Source of the DNA: Symsagittifera roscoffensis
Taxonomy: Eukaryota; Xenacoelomorpha; Acoela; Convolutidae
Reading direction: 5' to 3'
DNA length: 64,000 bases
Assembly (NCBI RefSeq): GCF_963678635.1
Contig: NC_087070.1
Location: 31,785,704-31,849,703, forward strand
Shown here: in pieces, positions 1-12,500 of the stretch
Position numbering within the stretch: the stretch's first letter is position 1
Layout: each line of letters opens with the position of its first letter
Translations under genes and position numbers: made by a program
The notes under the pieces: generated by a model
The model's input: only the letters and a program-made list of their open reading frames with translations
Databases searched by the model: none
What the model was told of the DNA's origin: nothing

Positions 1-970
1 CCGAATTGGAACAAATTTTATATTTCAAGGGTTTCGTTATGATAGAAGCAAAATATTGCTTCATTTAATTTATTTTAATTGAATGTCTAATGAAAAAAAA
101 AATTGACTTTCGGCTAATTTTGTTTTCGGACCTTCGCCCACGAGTTTTTGGCCCATTTGGTCCTTCGCGCATGAGAATAGCCCCCCAAAGTTTATAGGTT
201 CTCAAAATTTTCTTTTCCCAAAAACTATGCGATTTGAATTAAGGGAGAATCGGAACATTCAGAGCTTTACCCTGATATACGTCCAGTCTTGTTTTCGTTT
301 AAGAATTGAGCAATTTATAATGAAAGAAAGTTTTTGCAACGCAAATGTGAAACTGTTTCTCGAAATAAAGCAAATGGAAAGTCATCAAATATTCAGCTAA
401 CAGCATTGGCTAAGAGAACGCTTTTATGTAGTTATAAGTCTTTGACGAAGTCTTGAAAGTATCTAATAATTGTGCTCGAATTGCAGGATCTGTAATAAAA
501 AACACAAAATAAGATTTGACAAAACGATTTTAACAAGTAGCTGTTCTTTTACCTAAAAATCTTCGTTGAGGAGCTTTGAGCTGCATTTTTTTAGTTAGCT
601 TTTTTATAGATGCTAAGGTCTAAATTACTTCTATGCCTAATTGTGTTTTCGCCACTTTTGTTGTAGTTTGAAAGGGAAAATCTTGTAAGATTTTCGCGAG
701 ATGCCTATAAAACTGTTGCTAGAAGTTCGACTTGGTGCTTACGCGAGGTAAAAACTTCAAAAGTCGTCCAAACTTTTTCCTACAAGATTCTTTTCAGCTT
801 CTCAGCTTAATGTTTGATGCATGGTTTAGATTTTTTTAGCTGAAAACAACTTACTTTTTTGCTTTGAATTAAAATTAAAATTACTTTAATCACTTTCATT
901 TCAATGTTCCCGATATACAGATCAATTGTTTTCTGCCAAAAATTCAGTTTTAAATCATAATACATCCAAA
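1..970. other. AT-rich non-coding stretch
   Basis: I see no coding region here. Bases 125-185 contain a segment (GGTCCTTCGCGCATGAGAAT followed by a C run) that resembles the right end of the MITE at 7428-7616, so an old solo end of that family may lie here. The rest is simple AT-rich sequence. Confidence 0.5.
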
Positions 971-1294
971 CAGGGGCGGATCTAGAATTTTCTCGAGGGG
1001 GGGGGGGGCTTTTTTCAATGTCGACATTTCAATGTCGACTTTTTTGAAGTTCAACCCAATTGATGCTGAGGTCTCCCAAATCACTATAAAGGCCCCATTT
1101 TGAGCATTTTTCTGCGCCTCAGGCTAATTTAGTTTAAAAAAAATTAAAAGAAAAATGTTGATCAATAAACATCGCGTTTTTTAAAAAGTTTTAGGGTCAG
1201 TCAGCCAAAAATTAATATCTCAAAACAGTACAAAGGGGGACTCTTTGAGTCTGCATGGGATCGAAATCCTCCCCCCCCCCTAAATCTGCTGGTG
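971..1294. mobile_element. hAT-like MITE with decayed TIRs
   Basis: The segment opens with CAGGGGCGGATCTAG and closes with CTAAATCTGCTGGTG, an imperfect inverted repeat of about 15 bp. Both ends are followed inward by G or C homopolymers (around 999-1009 and 1269-1280), in inverted arrangement. The 8 bases outside the left end (CATCCAAA) match those outside the right end (CGTCCAAT) at 6 of 8 positions, as expected for an aged 8 bp hAT target duplication. There is no coding capacity, so it is non-autonomous. The superfamily call rests on target-site length and the CAGGGGC-type tip only. Confidence 0.45.
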
Positions 1295-1549
1295 CGTCCA
1301 ATTAAGATAAGGGAAACAAATTGTTTTGTTTGGGGATTTCAAGAAAATCAGTGATTTTTTGTAAAAACAGAAAATGATCTAAAAATGTCCTGATCTAAAT
1401 AATTTTTTTGGGCTGAGTCTGTTTTTCCTTTTTAATCCGTACCTTGAGCAACCTCAGAGCAATATGTACAAGGCATAATAATAATCATAATAAAAAACTT
1501 GTCTTCGAGGGCTAAGTACAAACATAACTTATCATTATATAATACTCAT

Positions 1550-4500
1550 TCACTCGATAGAACGGCAAAAAGCATTACGAAGGTTCGCAAAAATTTTTAG
1601 CTTTTGTAAGCAAGCTAATCAAGTTGAATTATAGACCCAATTGTCTCGCAAAAAAATGTTCTCTAAGCAAACTATGCAAGCAAAGAAACTTTTAACTTTC
1701 AAGTTATTTCAGGGAGCCTATCGGTTGGCGATAAAAGCTTCGTTCAAAGAAAAATGTTTCATAGCAAGTATTCAGGCAAGGAATTTTTGAAATTTGTAAG
1801 TCATTTCTGAGAACAAGTGGCTGAAAATTTTGCTCTTTGTCAATTGTTATACCAAATCATTGCTGAAACAATCCAAGTTTGTTATTGAAGAAACTTGTAT
1901 TGCCTAAATTTGAATTTTTTCTTTTGAAGAGATTTAAACAATGAAAAGTTTGTAGACCAGATTGTGTTGCGAAAAACTAAAATTTTTATGGGCAAACCAT
2001 TCCAGCGATGACGTTCGAAATGTTGCATTTTTTTCGAAGGACGGAAACATTTTGCGAAAATTCCGTCAAAATTGTTTCGAGTTGTTTCATAGAGCGAAAT
2101 TTTAAATTCAATTCTTTGGACAAGATGATCAGATTCATTTTCAAGGTTAGACAATACCTGTCCTTTTTCCAAAAAGTTACCTTTTCAGATTGATTTAATT
2201 CTGAAACGAATTAAGTAACTTACAACAGCAAGCTCCTTACTACAAAAACTAGCTTTTTGTAACCATTTTGAATAGCTTGCCGCAAAAGCAAATACACACT
2301 TCACCAATCGGCTTGCTCTGTGAAAACTTGAAATAAAGCAACGTTTCATCGCCTGAAAATCTCGCTAGGAAAACTGAAAATTCTCGCCGGTCAATTTTCT
2401 TGATGAAACAACTTGACATGTTTCACAATTTCATCCCAAGATCAGCGTACTCAGAAAACTTTGAAATATTTCAAGTGTATTCATAGACCGAATCATTTTG
2501 CTCTTTGGAAGACTTTGAAATATGTCAAAATTTCAATATGTCAAAACTGTTTGCAAAGAAATTCGGTCTATAAAACAATTTTAAATATTGAATTTTAAAT
2601 ACTTCGGTTGTTTGAAGTTTCATAGCTTGATTAGTTTGCTTAGAAAAAATTGAACTTTTCGCGAACTGATTCGCTTCCCGGAACAACTTGAAATATTTCA
2701 CATTTAGGTTGTTTGAATGTTTTGCTAGGAAAAATCAATTTTTTTTTCAAACCGATTCGCTCTAGAAAACTTGAAGTCATTTAAGTTTTCATAGCTTGAG
2801 TAGCTTTCTTAAGAAAAACCCAAGTTTTCCGCGAACCGATTAAGTCTATAAACATTCTTAGACTTTTTGAAATATCATACGTTGAAGAGCTTGTTTCAAA
2901 AAACCTAAACTTTACCAAACCGATTTGACCCACAAAAAAAATGGACATTTTCAAACAACTATAGTTTGAATAGTTTTCTTTGAATAACTTAACTTTTCGC
3001 GAACCAATTCGGCCTATAATTTAACTTGAATAGCTTGCTCACAAACACTTTTCACAGCTCGAATATTCAAATTTTCTAGCTATTCAGTTTTTCACAGCGC
3101 TATTAGCTACGCTAAAAGAAGCTTGAGATTTTCACGAACTGATTTTCTCCATGAAGTAATTTGAAATAATTCAACGTTTCATCCATTGAATGGCTTCAAT
3201 ATCAAATTTCAAACCATTTGCCATCCGATTTGCTTTGCGAAGAAATTTAGCTCAAATAGCTTGCTTGGAAACGTTTAAGAGAAGGCCACGAACAATTTAG
3301 ATGTTTCAAATATTAAAATCATAATTTTGGGTTGAATCTACATTTTTTGACATTTTTCAAAAAAAAACTCTCAAGACATGATACTCAACTTCAAGGCTAG
3401 ACAGTACATGTCAATTTCTACCAAAGTTTTGCGTGGACAGATCCGTCGTCTAAAACAAACCAACTTGCTACAACAAAGTTTTGTTTTGTTCTAAGACGTT
3501 CAAACCAAACCTATAATGGGGTGCTGTCATTTTACTCTCAGGGTTGCAGATTTTGCGTTCAAATATGACAGCTCAATTAGTTTTAGCTTCTGAGCCTAAC
3601 GTTTTTTATAATTTTTTTGAAAAATTTTTCAACATTCGTAATATTTAAAAAATCAGAAAAATTGAAATAAGCTCAATTTTTTACTAACCGAGCCGAAGCA
3701 AGCTATTTTCTTGGAACAAGGAAAGCTCGAAATATTTCGAAATTTCATCGCTTTGGCAGTTTGCTGGAAAAAATTTAGTTTTTTTTCAAAGCAATCCATG
3801 GTACCTATAAAAAAAACTTCAAATTTTTAACATAACTGAAAAGAGTGAGTACTCTCATATAGCTTTTATTGATATTTTTTGGTTTTTTTCAGCAAAATTT
3901 CAATATATGTTCACTCACAATTTTGATTTTTTGCGGCCTGAATTTCATTTTTTTCGGTTTCCTTCTTTTCCTTTGTTAAAAAAAGACAAACTCTACTAGT
4001 AAACAGCTATTACAGACAAACTATTAAATTGTAAAGGTTGCAAAAACAGAGATTGGATTCTAATTTCTAAAATTTACTTATCAGATTGCCCAGTGAAATA
4101 AGTTTTAACTTTTGGTCCAGTTTTTTTTAAATTTGGTGAGTTTTGGCAAAAAAGAGTCAAAGATAAACTGTTTGTGATGTTCAAAGAGTTTTAATGGTTT
4201 TTATTTTTTCTTCAAGTTTTGCCTGTTGAAGTTTTTTTTTCATATTAAGTCAGTTTTCTTATGTTTCACTGCGTTGATTACTTTTTTCCAAATGTCAGTT
4301 GGCTATGTGTCAGAATGTCATCGCTTCAAAATTTGCTTTAATAACTTGATTTTTTGCAAAGCAACCCAAGCTAAGAAAAGAGTTTCAAATGTTTAAAGGT
4401 TTAGTGACATAAATAACTTGCTTGAAAAAATTTGCGAGCCGATGCGCTCTATAAAATATTTTAAACTTTTGCGTATTTTGATAGCTTGAATATGTTGCGT

Positions 4501-5640
4501 GGAACAATTTCGCAAACCGATTACCTCTATGAAATTGTATAACATAATTCAAATTCTATTTGCTTGAATAGCTTGAAAAGGCAATATATTCATCCTTTGG
4601 TATTCGCAAGTTGAAGTTTTTCTTTTTCTTAGTGTTTCCTTGCGTTCATTACTATTCTCCAAATGTCAGTTGGCTGTTTTATATTATGAAAAAACGTTCG
4701 AAATGTTTCAAGGTTTAATGACTTAGTTTGAATCGATGCGCTCTATAAAATAGCTCAAAATTTTTCAGAGTTTCATTGGTTGAAAATCTTGCTCGAAACA
4801 AAATCTCAAGTTGATTTTCTCTACGAAATAACATGAAAAATTTCAAAGATTCTTTGCTTGAGTTCTTTTTGAACCTTTTCACTCGAAAATTAAAATTGGT
4901 TTCAAAAATTGATCGCTTAATTAGTTACCTCGGAAAAACTACACGTTTGCGAACTGATTTGCTCTGAAAATAATTTCAAAATTGCAAAAATTTATCACTT
5001 GAGCTCGCCTTTTCTTTTTGAGAACTGCTTTGCTCTATGAAATATTTTGATATGTTTGAAAGCCTACACGATTCAGTAACTTATTTTGAAAAGTTAAATT
5101 TTTGCCGATCGATTAGCTCTACGAATAAACTTGAACATTGTCAAAAAACTTGAATGGCTTGCTTAAAAAAACTGGAAACTTTTTGCAAACTGGACAAATC
5201 AATGAAAAAAACCGATGTATTTCCTTGTTTCCACGCTAGCTTGATTAGCTGGCTAAGAAAAAATGGATTTTGAGAAAAATTTTCACGAATTAATTTCCTA
5301 AGTTTCGAATAACATTGCATTTTTATTTATAGGAACTTTATTTTTTTGCTATTCATTTTTAGATTAAAAATAACTTCATATGAAACAGAAATTTCAATAC
5401 ATTGATGATTTGAGCATCAAGAAAATTTATTAGTTTCATTGCATGCTGAGAAAACTAATGTTATGGCAATTCAGTCTCTGTGGACAAACTTGAACTATTT
5501 CAAGAATTTCAACGCTTGATTGGGTGACTCAGAAAATTTCTATTTTTTTTCGATTCGGTTCACAGAAAAGATAGATAAATCTCTTTATCTCTTGATAGAT
5601 AAATTTTTAAAATAACTTTTTATTGGTTGATCGGCTGCTC
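1550..5640. repeat. ancient degenerate tandem repeat, ~80-86 bp period
   Basis: A module of the type GCGAACCGATTCGCTCTATAAA, AACTTGAAATATTTC, AAGTTTCATAGCTTGAATAG, CTTGCTTGGAAAAA recurs through the whole interval. The GCGAACCGATTCG-like landmark falls near 2662, 2748, 2833, 2919, 2999, 3136 and 3220, and again near 4436, 4513, 4730, 4811, 4950, 5022 and 5104, giving steps of about 77-86 bp with gaps. Copies are heavily diverged. The short open frames here (for example 1882-2172 and 2413-2598) are by-products of the repeat. Confidence 0.6.
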
Positions 5641-7427
5641 AAAAAAAGCTAACTTTTAGTCTATCGGTTTTTAAGGTATGAAATTAACAAAAATTGAAAT
5701 GTTCTACCCTATCGTTGGGCGATGTCATTAAGCAAATCTTGCCGCCAATTATGTCTGTTAAAACTGTAGTAGCTTACGAGATATGACGTTCTTTGATTCA
5801 TTCAAAATTTTTCAAAAATTTTGGGTAAGAATAATTTTTAGGTAAGAAGAAAATAGCAACCCTTCTGTGGCCAAATAACTGTGTTCAATATCCGAAAATC
5901 TCCGCTTAAATCCTTTTAATTTCAGAGATTCGCCGTTTTTAATGAATTAAAATTAAAATGAGAAAACTACCCAAAAACGTAAATTAGCAGCCCTGTAATG
6001 AAGAACTATGAGGGCACTTTTAAAGTTTGCAAATCTTGCCTCCACAAAAACTCCTCAAATTAATTTTGTTTCCAAGATATGTTTTTTTTAATGATTATTT
6101 GAAGAATTTTCAAAAAGTTTATTAATAAAACTAAAAACTTTTGAAAAACTTAGTTGTAATTTGATTTTTTCAAAATTGCGGGACCCATCTTTCAGACTTG
6201 TTTTTCCCTGGGACCCAACTGATACCAATATCATCCTTGTAACATCGGTTAAAGCTAAAATACGTTTGCTTCTAATATCTCAATGATCGATTGTTTTCTG
6301 CAAACCGATTGATTAATGAAAACTTGCTTGATAGTTTGTTTAATATATAATATACCATTCAAGACCATCGTCCATCTCTAAAAAAGAAAGTTTCAACTTA
6401 ATCATTTCTTAACCTGACTTTCAGGCATTTCTTCAATAGGATTTTGAATTTTGGTCATTGGCAGCTGCAGTAAAAAAAATCACATTTCGTTGGTCATTAG
6501 GTTTTCTAAAATACTTTTTGCAGTAAAATGTTCTCTCGGCCAGAAGTCATCAATTCAAAAAATTCAATAAAAATTATTCACAATTCTCCAAATGCCCTCT
6601 CAAGTTGGGCTTGAAGATCGTTCTAATAAGTTCACAGTCTGTAAGTTTGGTTAATAATGAGTCCCAGTAATTCCGATTAAATTTCCCGGATTACCACTAA
6701 TCTCACCCAACTAAACTAATTACTCCGACCAAGCTATGCTCATCATCACCTATATCTTTGTCATATTTCATCCCTGTATCATTTTACCAATCTAAGTCTA
6801 CCCATTATCTGATCAAATTTCGAGAGATTCGTCTCGTCACTGAATGAAAACGAATTTTAACATCGGTTTAGCTTCAAAATTTTAAAAAAAAGTAATAAGT
6901 TCTAGTTTCTGAGACACGAGGTCAGCCCAGATGAAAAGATCATTTTTTTTCTAGCACTTATTTCCATCTATGACAGCAAAAAAAATACCCAGATTCAAGA
7001 TGCACATAATGAATAAAATCTATTTTAAAAATTTAAGTAATTTTAAAGTTTCCTTGTCAATTCATGACAATTCTTAATCATCTAAATAAACAATTCATCA
7101 ATCGAAGCAATTTCCATTCCGGTAGATGTTCCAATAATTAATGATTGGAAAAGGCTACTTTAAAAAAAACCACATAAACTTTTTATAAGCAATCTTTTTT
7201 TTAAATTTTTTGAAATGGAAAAAAAAGGAAAGCCCAGCGCAACCAAATATTACATTGGTTTTTCTCATATTGGGCTTAAAGCTATTTTTGAAAACAATCG
7301 CAGTTTTTCCTGTCATTCGCAATCACAAAATCAAGCATCAAGCAAACGCCGTAATTAGACGAAAACAGCAAATGCAATAAGGTTTTGTTTACTTGAACTA
7401 CTTCGAAATTTCACAGAGTTAAAAAAT
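5641..7427. other. non-coding AT-rich stretch
   Basis: I found no open frame with coding character, no tandem repeat and no RNA gene. It reads as decayed intergenic DNA. Confidence 0.4.
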
Positions 7428-7616
7428 GGGATAATCCCTCATGCGCGAGAGACCGATTGCTCGAAATTTCTTCAGCCAATTAGAGCTCTTTATCTAACAA
7501 TTTGAATGATTTAAGTAATAAAATCAGTCATTGAATAAATTCAGCCATCACAGACAAGGTCGTTGATTGATTGAAGTTTTTTTGCGCATTCGATCCTTTG
7601 CGCACGAGATTATCCC
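7428..7616. mobile_element. 189 bp MITE with TIRs and probable 9 bp TSD
   Basis: The left end GGGATAATCCCTCATGCGCG and the reverse complement of the right end (GGGATAATCTCGTGCGCAAA) align over about 35 bp with a small gap. The flanks read TTAAAAAAT on the left and, after one further C, TTAATAAAT on the right: 8 of 9 match, like an aged target duplication. The interior has no coding frame. A related end is visible near 125-185, so this is a family. I cannot assign a superfamily. Confidence 0.5.
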
Positions 7617-9154
7617 CTTAATAAATATTTTATGTGATGTTTTAAGGTCTGGTTACGGTCACCCGAAGATTAATAAGAAGCAAAACCAAAAAGGACTGCG
7701 AAGATTAATGAAAGATAAAACCCAAGTCAATTTTGAATGATTTCTAAGACGGGTTAAATCACCTCTTACGCGTTAATAACATAAAAATATTGCGCATTAG
7801 TCTTTCCAAATTGACCAAAGCGGCAATCTCTCAAGCCCGACAACTTTAGCACAAATGATCACAGATGAAACAAATAAATAAAATTCAGCTGAACAGAACA
7901 ACATCTCTGGGTTGACATAAGTAAATTGTCAAAAGGCGCTAGAAAAAATTTGAAATTTGTTTTAAGAAAAGAAAACACCACAAGCTCAAATATTTGATCA
8001 ATTTTTCGAAAGTCTCGACAAAATTGTTTCACATGAAAAAAAAACTGCACTCATTACTAAACCGTTAATAGATAATAAAAATAAACATAAATCGATCTTA
8101 AAGCCAAAACTTTTTCTTATAATTTCTTGTTTATCTTTAATAATTGTCAAACTTATTAACTAGCTAAAAATGAATTAAAAACACTATTTGTTTGAAATGT
8201 TATCCTGCATTTAGCAGCTGAGTTTCAGTTTTTTTTTTTTGGTTGAATACTCTTTAAAAAATATTGTCATCCAAGCTTCTGGAGATAATCAAAGATTTAT
8301 AATGAGATTAGGCAATCATTCTTGACCCAAATTAGAAAGTTGTGATTATCAGGTGTTTGGAAAAACTATTGATGGTAAAATAATGGCCATTTATTGATAA
8401 AATATAGTTTCTAAAAAAATTTCGGAAAAATTGATATTTTAACCTTTTTGTATTTTCCTTTTTGTTGAGAAAATGCTTACTGCCCTCAATACTTACGTTT
8501 TTCTTTTGAATTTTTCTCATTTTCTGCTTGGTGCAGATGCTACGCATTACTTCTCATTATTTTTTACATTTCTCATTTTTATAGTTTATACTGATTTTAT
8601 AAATTTATTTTTTTCTACTTTCTCAATTCTCAAATCATGGCAGTTTAACATCTTCTTTCAATAATTTTTTATAATAAAAACACCATATTTAAAAAAGCTT
8701 GTGAAGCTTGTGGTTACTTTTTGCATGTGATAACTGTTAAAAACATGGCATAGGTTTTTTTTACAAATTTTGCTAATTTTCTGCAAGACAATCGGAATCA
8801 ATTCTATAAAGATGTAGGATTTTATTCAATTATAGTGGGTTATAATGGATTTATTTTGTAGAGTAATTGGTTATAATGGACGATCTTGGCTAAACTAATC
8901 GGTTTCAGTCCCAAAACTAATGGTTTATATTCGATTATAGTGGATTAATTTTTCAATTTTATTTTACTGGAAATCTAAATGATTTCGTGGTCTGAATTTC
9001 ACAACTGTAATGGATTAAAAGGGATTGTTTTGTCTCAGAAATCCCTAAAAATTGATTAATGTTTCTATCTATGAGCACTCAGAGCGGGCAATGCGTGGCT
9101 CAAATCACATACAAATCAAACGTTGTCAAATTTGGTTAGAGTAACTTAAATCTT
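7617..9154. other. non-coding AT-rich stretch
   Basis: No coding region supported. Around 8825-9020 the phrase GGTTATAATGGA and variants (TATAGTGGATTA, TGTAATGGATTA) recur loosely, probably an old minisatellite. The open frames at 7859-8050, 8332-8547 and 8473-8664 lack recognisable protein character. Confidence 0.4.
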
Positions 9155-9183
9155 CCCGAGTCGAGATTTTTCACCTAACTTGA

Positions 9184-9479
9184 ATCAAGATTTGAGCGGT
9201 TTGAGCGGTTTTTTAGACAATTACGCTCAAAATCTTGCTTCAAAATGAGCGGCTTGAACGGTTTTGAGCGGTTTATCTAAGAAATCCGCTCGAAAACCGC
9301 GCAAGATTTGAGCGGTTTTTGAGCGGTCTATCTAGAAAAACCGCTCAAAATCCGTTCAAATCTTGCGCGGTTTTTGAGCGGTTTTTTTAGATAAACCGTT
9401 CAAAAACCGTTCAAACAGCTCATTTTGAAGCAAGATTTTGAGCGTAATTGTCTAAAAAAAGCGCTCAAGTCTTGCGCGG
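9184..9479. repeat. long inverted repeat (GAGCGG hairpin)
   Basis: The left arm (about 9184-9327) and right arm (about 9340-9479) are inverted copies. Both contain TTTTTTAGACAATTACGCTC, then AAAATCTTGCTTCAAAATGA, then runs of TTTGAGCGG. The arms are roughly 140 bp with few mismatches and a loop of about a dozen bases, so single strands would fold into a long hairpin. Confidence 0.75.
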
Positions 9480-10128
9480 TTTTTTTAAACTATTTTGGTT
9501 TTATTTTGAATTTATCGGATTTTTTGCTTGCAAATCTGTAAATTAGTTGCAAATAGCAAAGTAATCCAGTATGTATGTCTTTTTATTGTGCAGTTAGCTA
9601 GATCAACATATTTGCTGATCATATACAGGACCGACACGAGAAGGCCTACACATGGTCCCAACATAAAATATAAGCAATGTTTTTAGGGCAACAACAAATT
9701 CGTTACCACAAAAACTGAAAGCTAGAAACCATCCAAATCAAACATAAATCAGAAGCAGCTTCTTGATTCACTATCAATACATTGGTGATCAGTAAAGGTC
9801 TACTGCCCATTCACTTGCCACAAAAACTTGGAGGTTATTCTCATAGGCCAAACACCGATTGGGCGAAAGTTTCATGAGCGGAGGATAAAAAAAACAATCG
9901 AAAGTCAATTAGTGAATCAAACATACATATCTTCTGGTGGTTATTTTGCTCGAGCATTTGAAAAAGGTCGCTCACATTGTTTGTGGTCTAGACATCGAAA
10001 ATTATCTTGCCTTGCTTGAGTTGAGACCGGTTAAGCGCATTTTTTAAATTGTAGATAGTACTTCAACTGCATTTTAGCGTCACATTACCTTTCCACGCCT
10101 TTTGATGGTTTTATTCGTTTTTTTATAA

Positions 10129-10346
10129 GACCGCTCAAAAACCGCTCAAATCCTGCTTGAAAAATCCTTCAAAAACCACCGCAAGAAATGAGCGGTTTTT
10201 GAGCGGTTTTTTAAGCAAGATTTGAGCGGTTTGAGCGGTTTTTCCAAAAAAAAACCCAAACCGCCCAAACCGCCCAAACCGCTCAAACCGCTCAAATCTT
10301 GCTGGAAAACCGCTCAAACCGCTCATATCTTAAGCGGTTTTTGAGC
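10129..10346. repeat. second GAGCGG inverted repeat
   Basis: Runs of GAGCGGTTTTT and TTTGAGCGGTTTGAGCGG on the left face CCGCTCAAACCGCTCAAATC on the right across an A/C-rich centre near 10245. The motif vocabulary, including CAAGATTTGAGCGG, is the same as in the hairpin at 9184-9479, so the two are related or are the two ends of one element. The 63-codon minus-strand frame over this stretch is a low-complexity artefact. Confidence 0.65.
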
Positions 10347-10639
10347 GGGATCTCGACCCGGGTTATGAATAAATAATTTTATCATTTATTATCTTGTACT
10401 TGCTGTGCTTCAATAGAGCTTTGCTATGAGAGTTCAGCAGTAACAAATGATTTCTGCGGTTACGCTCCCGACTACTTATTGGTAAACACGTCGCCTGATA
10501 ACTCACGCCGAAGATCAATCGTTTCTGAAGAAGAAAAAAGGTTGCAGGACGTGAAAACAATAAATTGTATGATTTGTGAATCGAGTGAAAGCGAAAAGAG
10601 CTGAACTCAGTACCAAAAATTAACTGAACCCCATGATTG

Positions 10640-11811
10640 TATTCTATTTGATCATTGCCTGGGCTGAGGTCCCAGACTCAAGCCCATACTTTCGCGACCA
10701 ATTTTTGGCATTTCAAGACATTCGCGACCAAAGTTAGGCAATTCCAGACTTTTGCAACCACAATGATCCGCAACCGAAATATCGCGACCCATTTTTGGTA
10801 TGTGCAAGACTTGCCATTTCCAGAGACTTGCCATTTCCAGACTTCCACTTTTCCAGAGACTTCCACTTTCGCGACCAAGGCTTGCCATTTCCAGACTTTC
10901 GAGACCAAACCAAAAACTCAATCGCAATTTTGGCGACCAAGATTTGCCATTTCCAGACTTTCGCGACCAAACAACTGTCGCAATTTTGGTGACCAGACGG
11001 ATACGGCGCCACCAGTGCAGCTCAGAAAACGGCGCGAACAACTTTGTCAATTTGCAGACTATTGCGACCGAGATGAAGACGGCACGACCAAGAAAAAATC
11101 TCTTGCGGATTTCGCGACCAAATATTTCAGCACGAGTTGCGCAATCAATGCGGAGAAGGCGGGCATTTTCCAGACTTTCGCGATCGAGATGGAGACGATG
11201 CAACTTTCGGTAACCAATCTGGCGCGACTGAGAAAAAATCTCTCGCGGCTTTCGCGAACGAGGCGGAGATGGCGCGACTTTTGCTACTAAAGTGGAGACG
11301 GCGCGACTGAAAAGGCAACGGCGCGCCGGTGTGACCAAAAATTGAGATTGCCAGACTTTCGCGACCGAAGTGGAGACGGAACAAGTTTTGCGGAAAAGGT
11401 GGAGTCGGCGCGGAATCCCAGACCAAGCCGGAGACGGCGCAATCAAGAAACACTTCTTCTGAGAACAGGGTGGAGACGGCGCGACTTTCCAGACCAAGGC
11501 CGAGTTGGCGCGACCTAGAAAAAAAATTTTGCAACCGTGGTTGATGTAGCGCGATTTTTGAGACCAAGGTGGCGACGGTGCGACTTTTCAGACCGAGACG
11601 GGGAAGGTGAGATTTTCTAGGCCAATGCGGAGAGGAGACGCCTTGACGACCAAAAATTTTCTAACTTTCCAGAGTCAGCGCGACTCTTGAGTCTGAATCC
11701 GGCTGCGGCGCGACTCTTGAGTCTGAATCCGGCTGCAAGGGCGACCTTGAATCTGAATCCGGCTGCGGCGCGACCCAGAAGGTCTGTCCATGAGTCTGGG
11801 ATCTCGACCCG
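10640..11811. repeat. GC-rich degenerate minisatellite block
   Basis: The block stands out by base composition from its AT-rich surroundings. From about 10670 to 11640 variants of TTTCCAGACTTTCGCGACCA and GGAGACGGCGCGACTTT recur every ~30-40 bp. Near 11670-11785 a cleaner 30 bp unit (GCGCGACTCTTGAGTCTGAA then TCCGGCTGCG) occurs three times. The block ends at GGGATCTCGACCCG (11798-11811), identical to 10347-10360 at the right edge of the foldback candidate. Several overlapping frames, the longest 281 codons on minus at 10652-11497, are open only because the repeat lacks stops. Confidence 0.6.
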
Positions 11812-11824
11812 TGTCGTTTTTGAC

Positions 11825-12190
11825 TAACCACATTACGAGGCCAAACTCTGCATTCTCTGCACTTTAAGTGGAATCCGCAACAGGCCAAAATCAGATTTGT
11901 CGCGGAATCCTCAACATTGCTACTTTTCTTTGATCTCCTATTCTGTTTTGGATTGCACAAACAAAAAGCTAAAAACCTAAATCATTGTACCGCTCCAAAA
12001 CTAGACCAATTTGCGGAATCCACAACTGTATTTGCGGAATCCAGAACAGTTTGTGGAATCCACAAACAAATGATTATAAATTTGTATCGTTAAATTGAGC
12101 TGTTGCGGATTCCGCAAATTTTAAGTGGAATCCGCTCATTGTAATTGGAATCCGCATTTTGTCTGCGGATTCCATTTACATATATGTTTG
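11825..12190. repeat. cluster of TGCGGATTCCAC motifs (copy 1)
   Basis: At least eight copies of GTGGAATCCGCA or TGCGGATTCC, in both orientations, lie in 350 bp. The left edge reads ATTACGAGGCCAAACTCTGC. An inverted copy of this edge, and the same motif cluster, occur at 55990-56390, which shows a dispersed repeat family with internal palindromic motifs. There is no coding capacity. Confidence 0.55.
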
Positions 12191-12284
12191 TATGTGGTAA
12201 CGTTTTAATTTATATCTTTTATTTACTAAGTGTTCACCAACAAATTCAATCTCAGCTACGTTGATCAGCCACCAGTCTCAACTT

Positions 12285-12500
12285 CTGTCACCAACTTCGA
12301 ACTCAACTCCTGTAACCCAATTTCGATTATAATTCCTAACCTAACTTCAATCCCGATTCCTGTCACCAACTTCGATCTCAATTCCTGTAACCCAACTTCG
12401 ATCCCAATTCCTGTAAGTCAATTTCGATCCCGATTCCTGTAACCAAACTTCGATCCCAATTCCTGTAACCCAATTTCAATCCCAATTTCTGCCATCAATC
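12285..12500. repeat. minisatellite AACTTCGATCCCAATTCCTG
   Basis: The phrase CAACTTCGATCTCAATTCCTGTAACC and close variants is repeated about seven times with a ~25-35 bp step. The 70-codon plus frame at 12230-12442 merely reads through it. Confidence 0.6.

Larger units (their letters stand above)
9155..10361. mobile_element. candidate foldback element with CCCGGGTCGAGAT ends
   Basis: The left edge reads CCCGAGTCGAGAT (near 9156) and the right edge is its near-perfect inverse, ATCTCGACCCGG (to 10361). Just inside each edge sits a long hairpin made of GAGCGG motifs (9184-9479 and 10129-10346). The ~650 bp between them has no clear gene; the 63-codon frame at 9828-10019 is unsupported. Inverted ends plus large subterminal inverted repeats suggest a non-autonomous foldback transposon. 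I see no clear target-site duplication, and the same anchor recurs at 11798-11811, so the true limits are uncertain. Confidence 0.4.

Noticed and set aside
10652-11497. 281-codon minus-strand open frame and its overlapping companions as genes
   Set aside because: They lie in a GC-rich minisatellite without stops in several frames on both strands; the protein text only cycles through repeat phrases.
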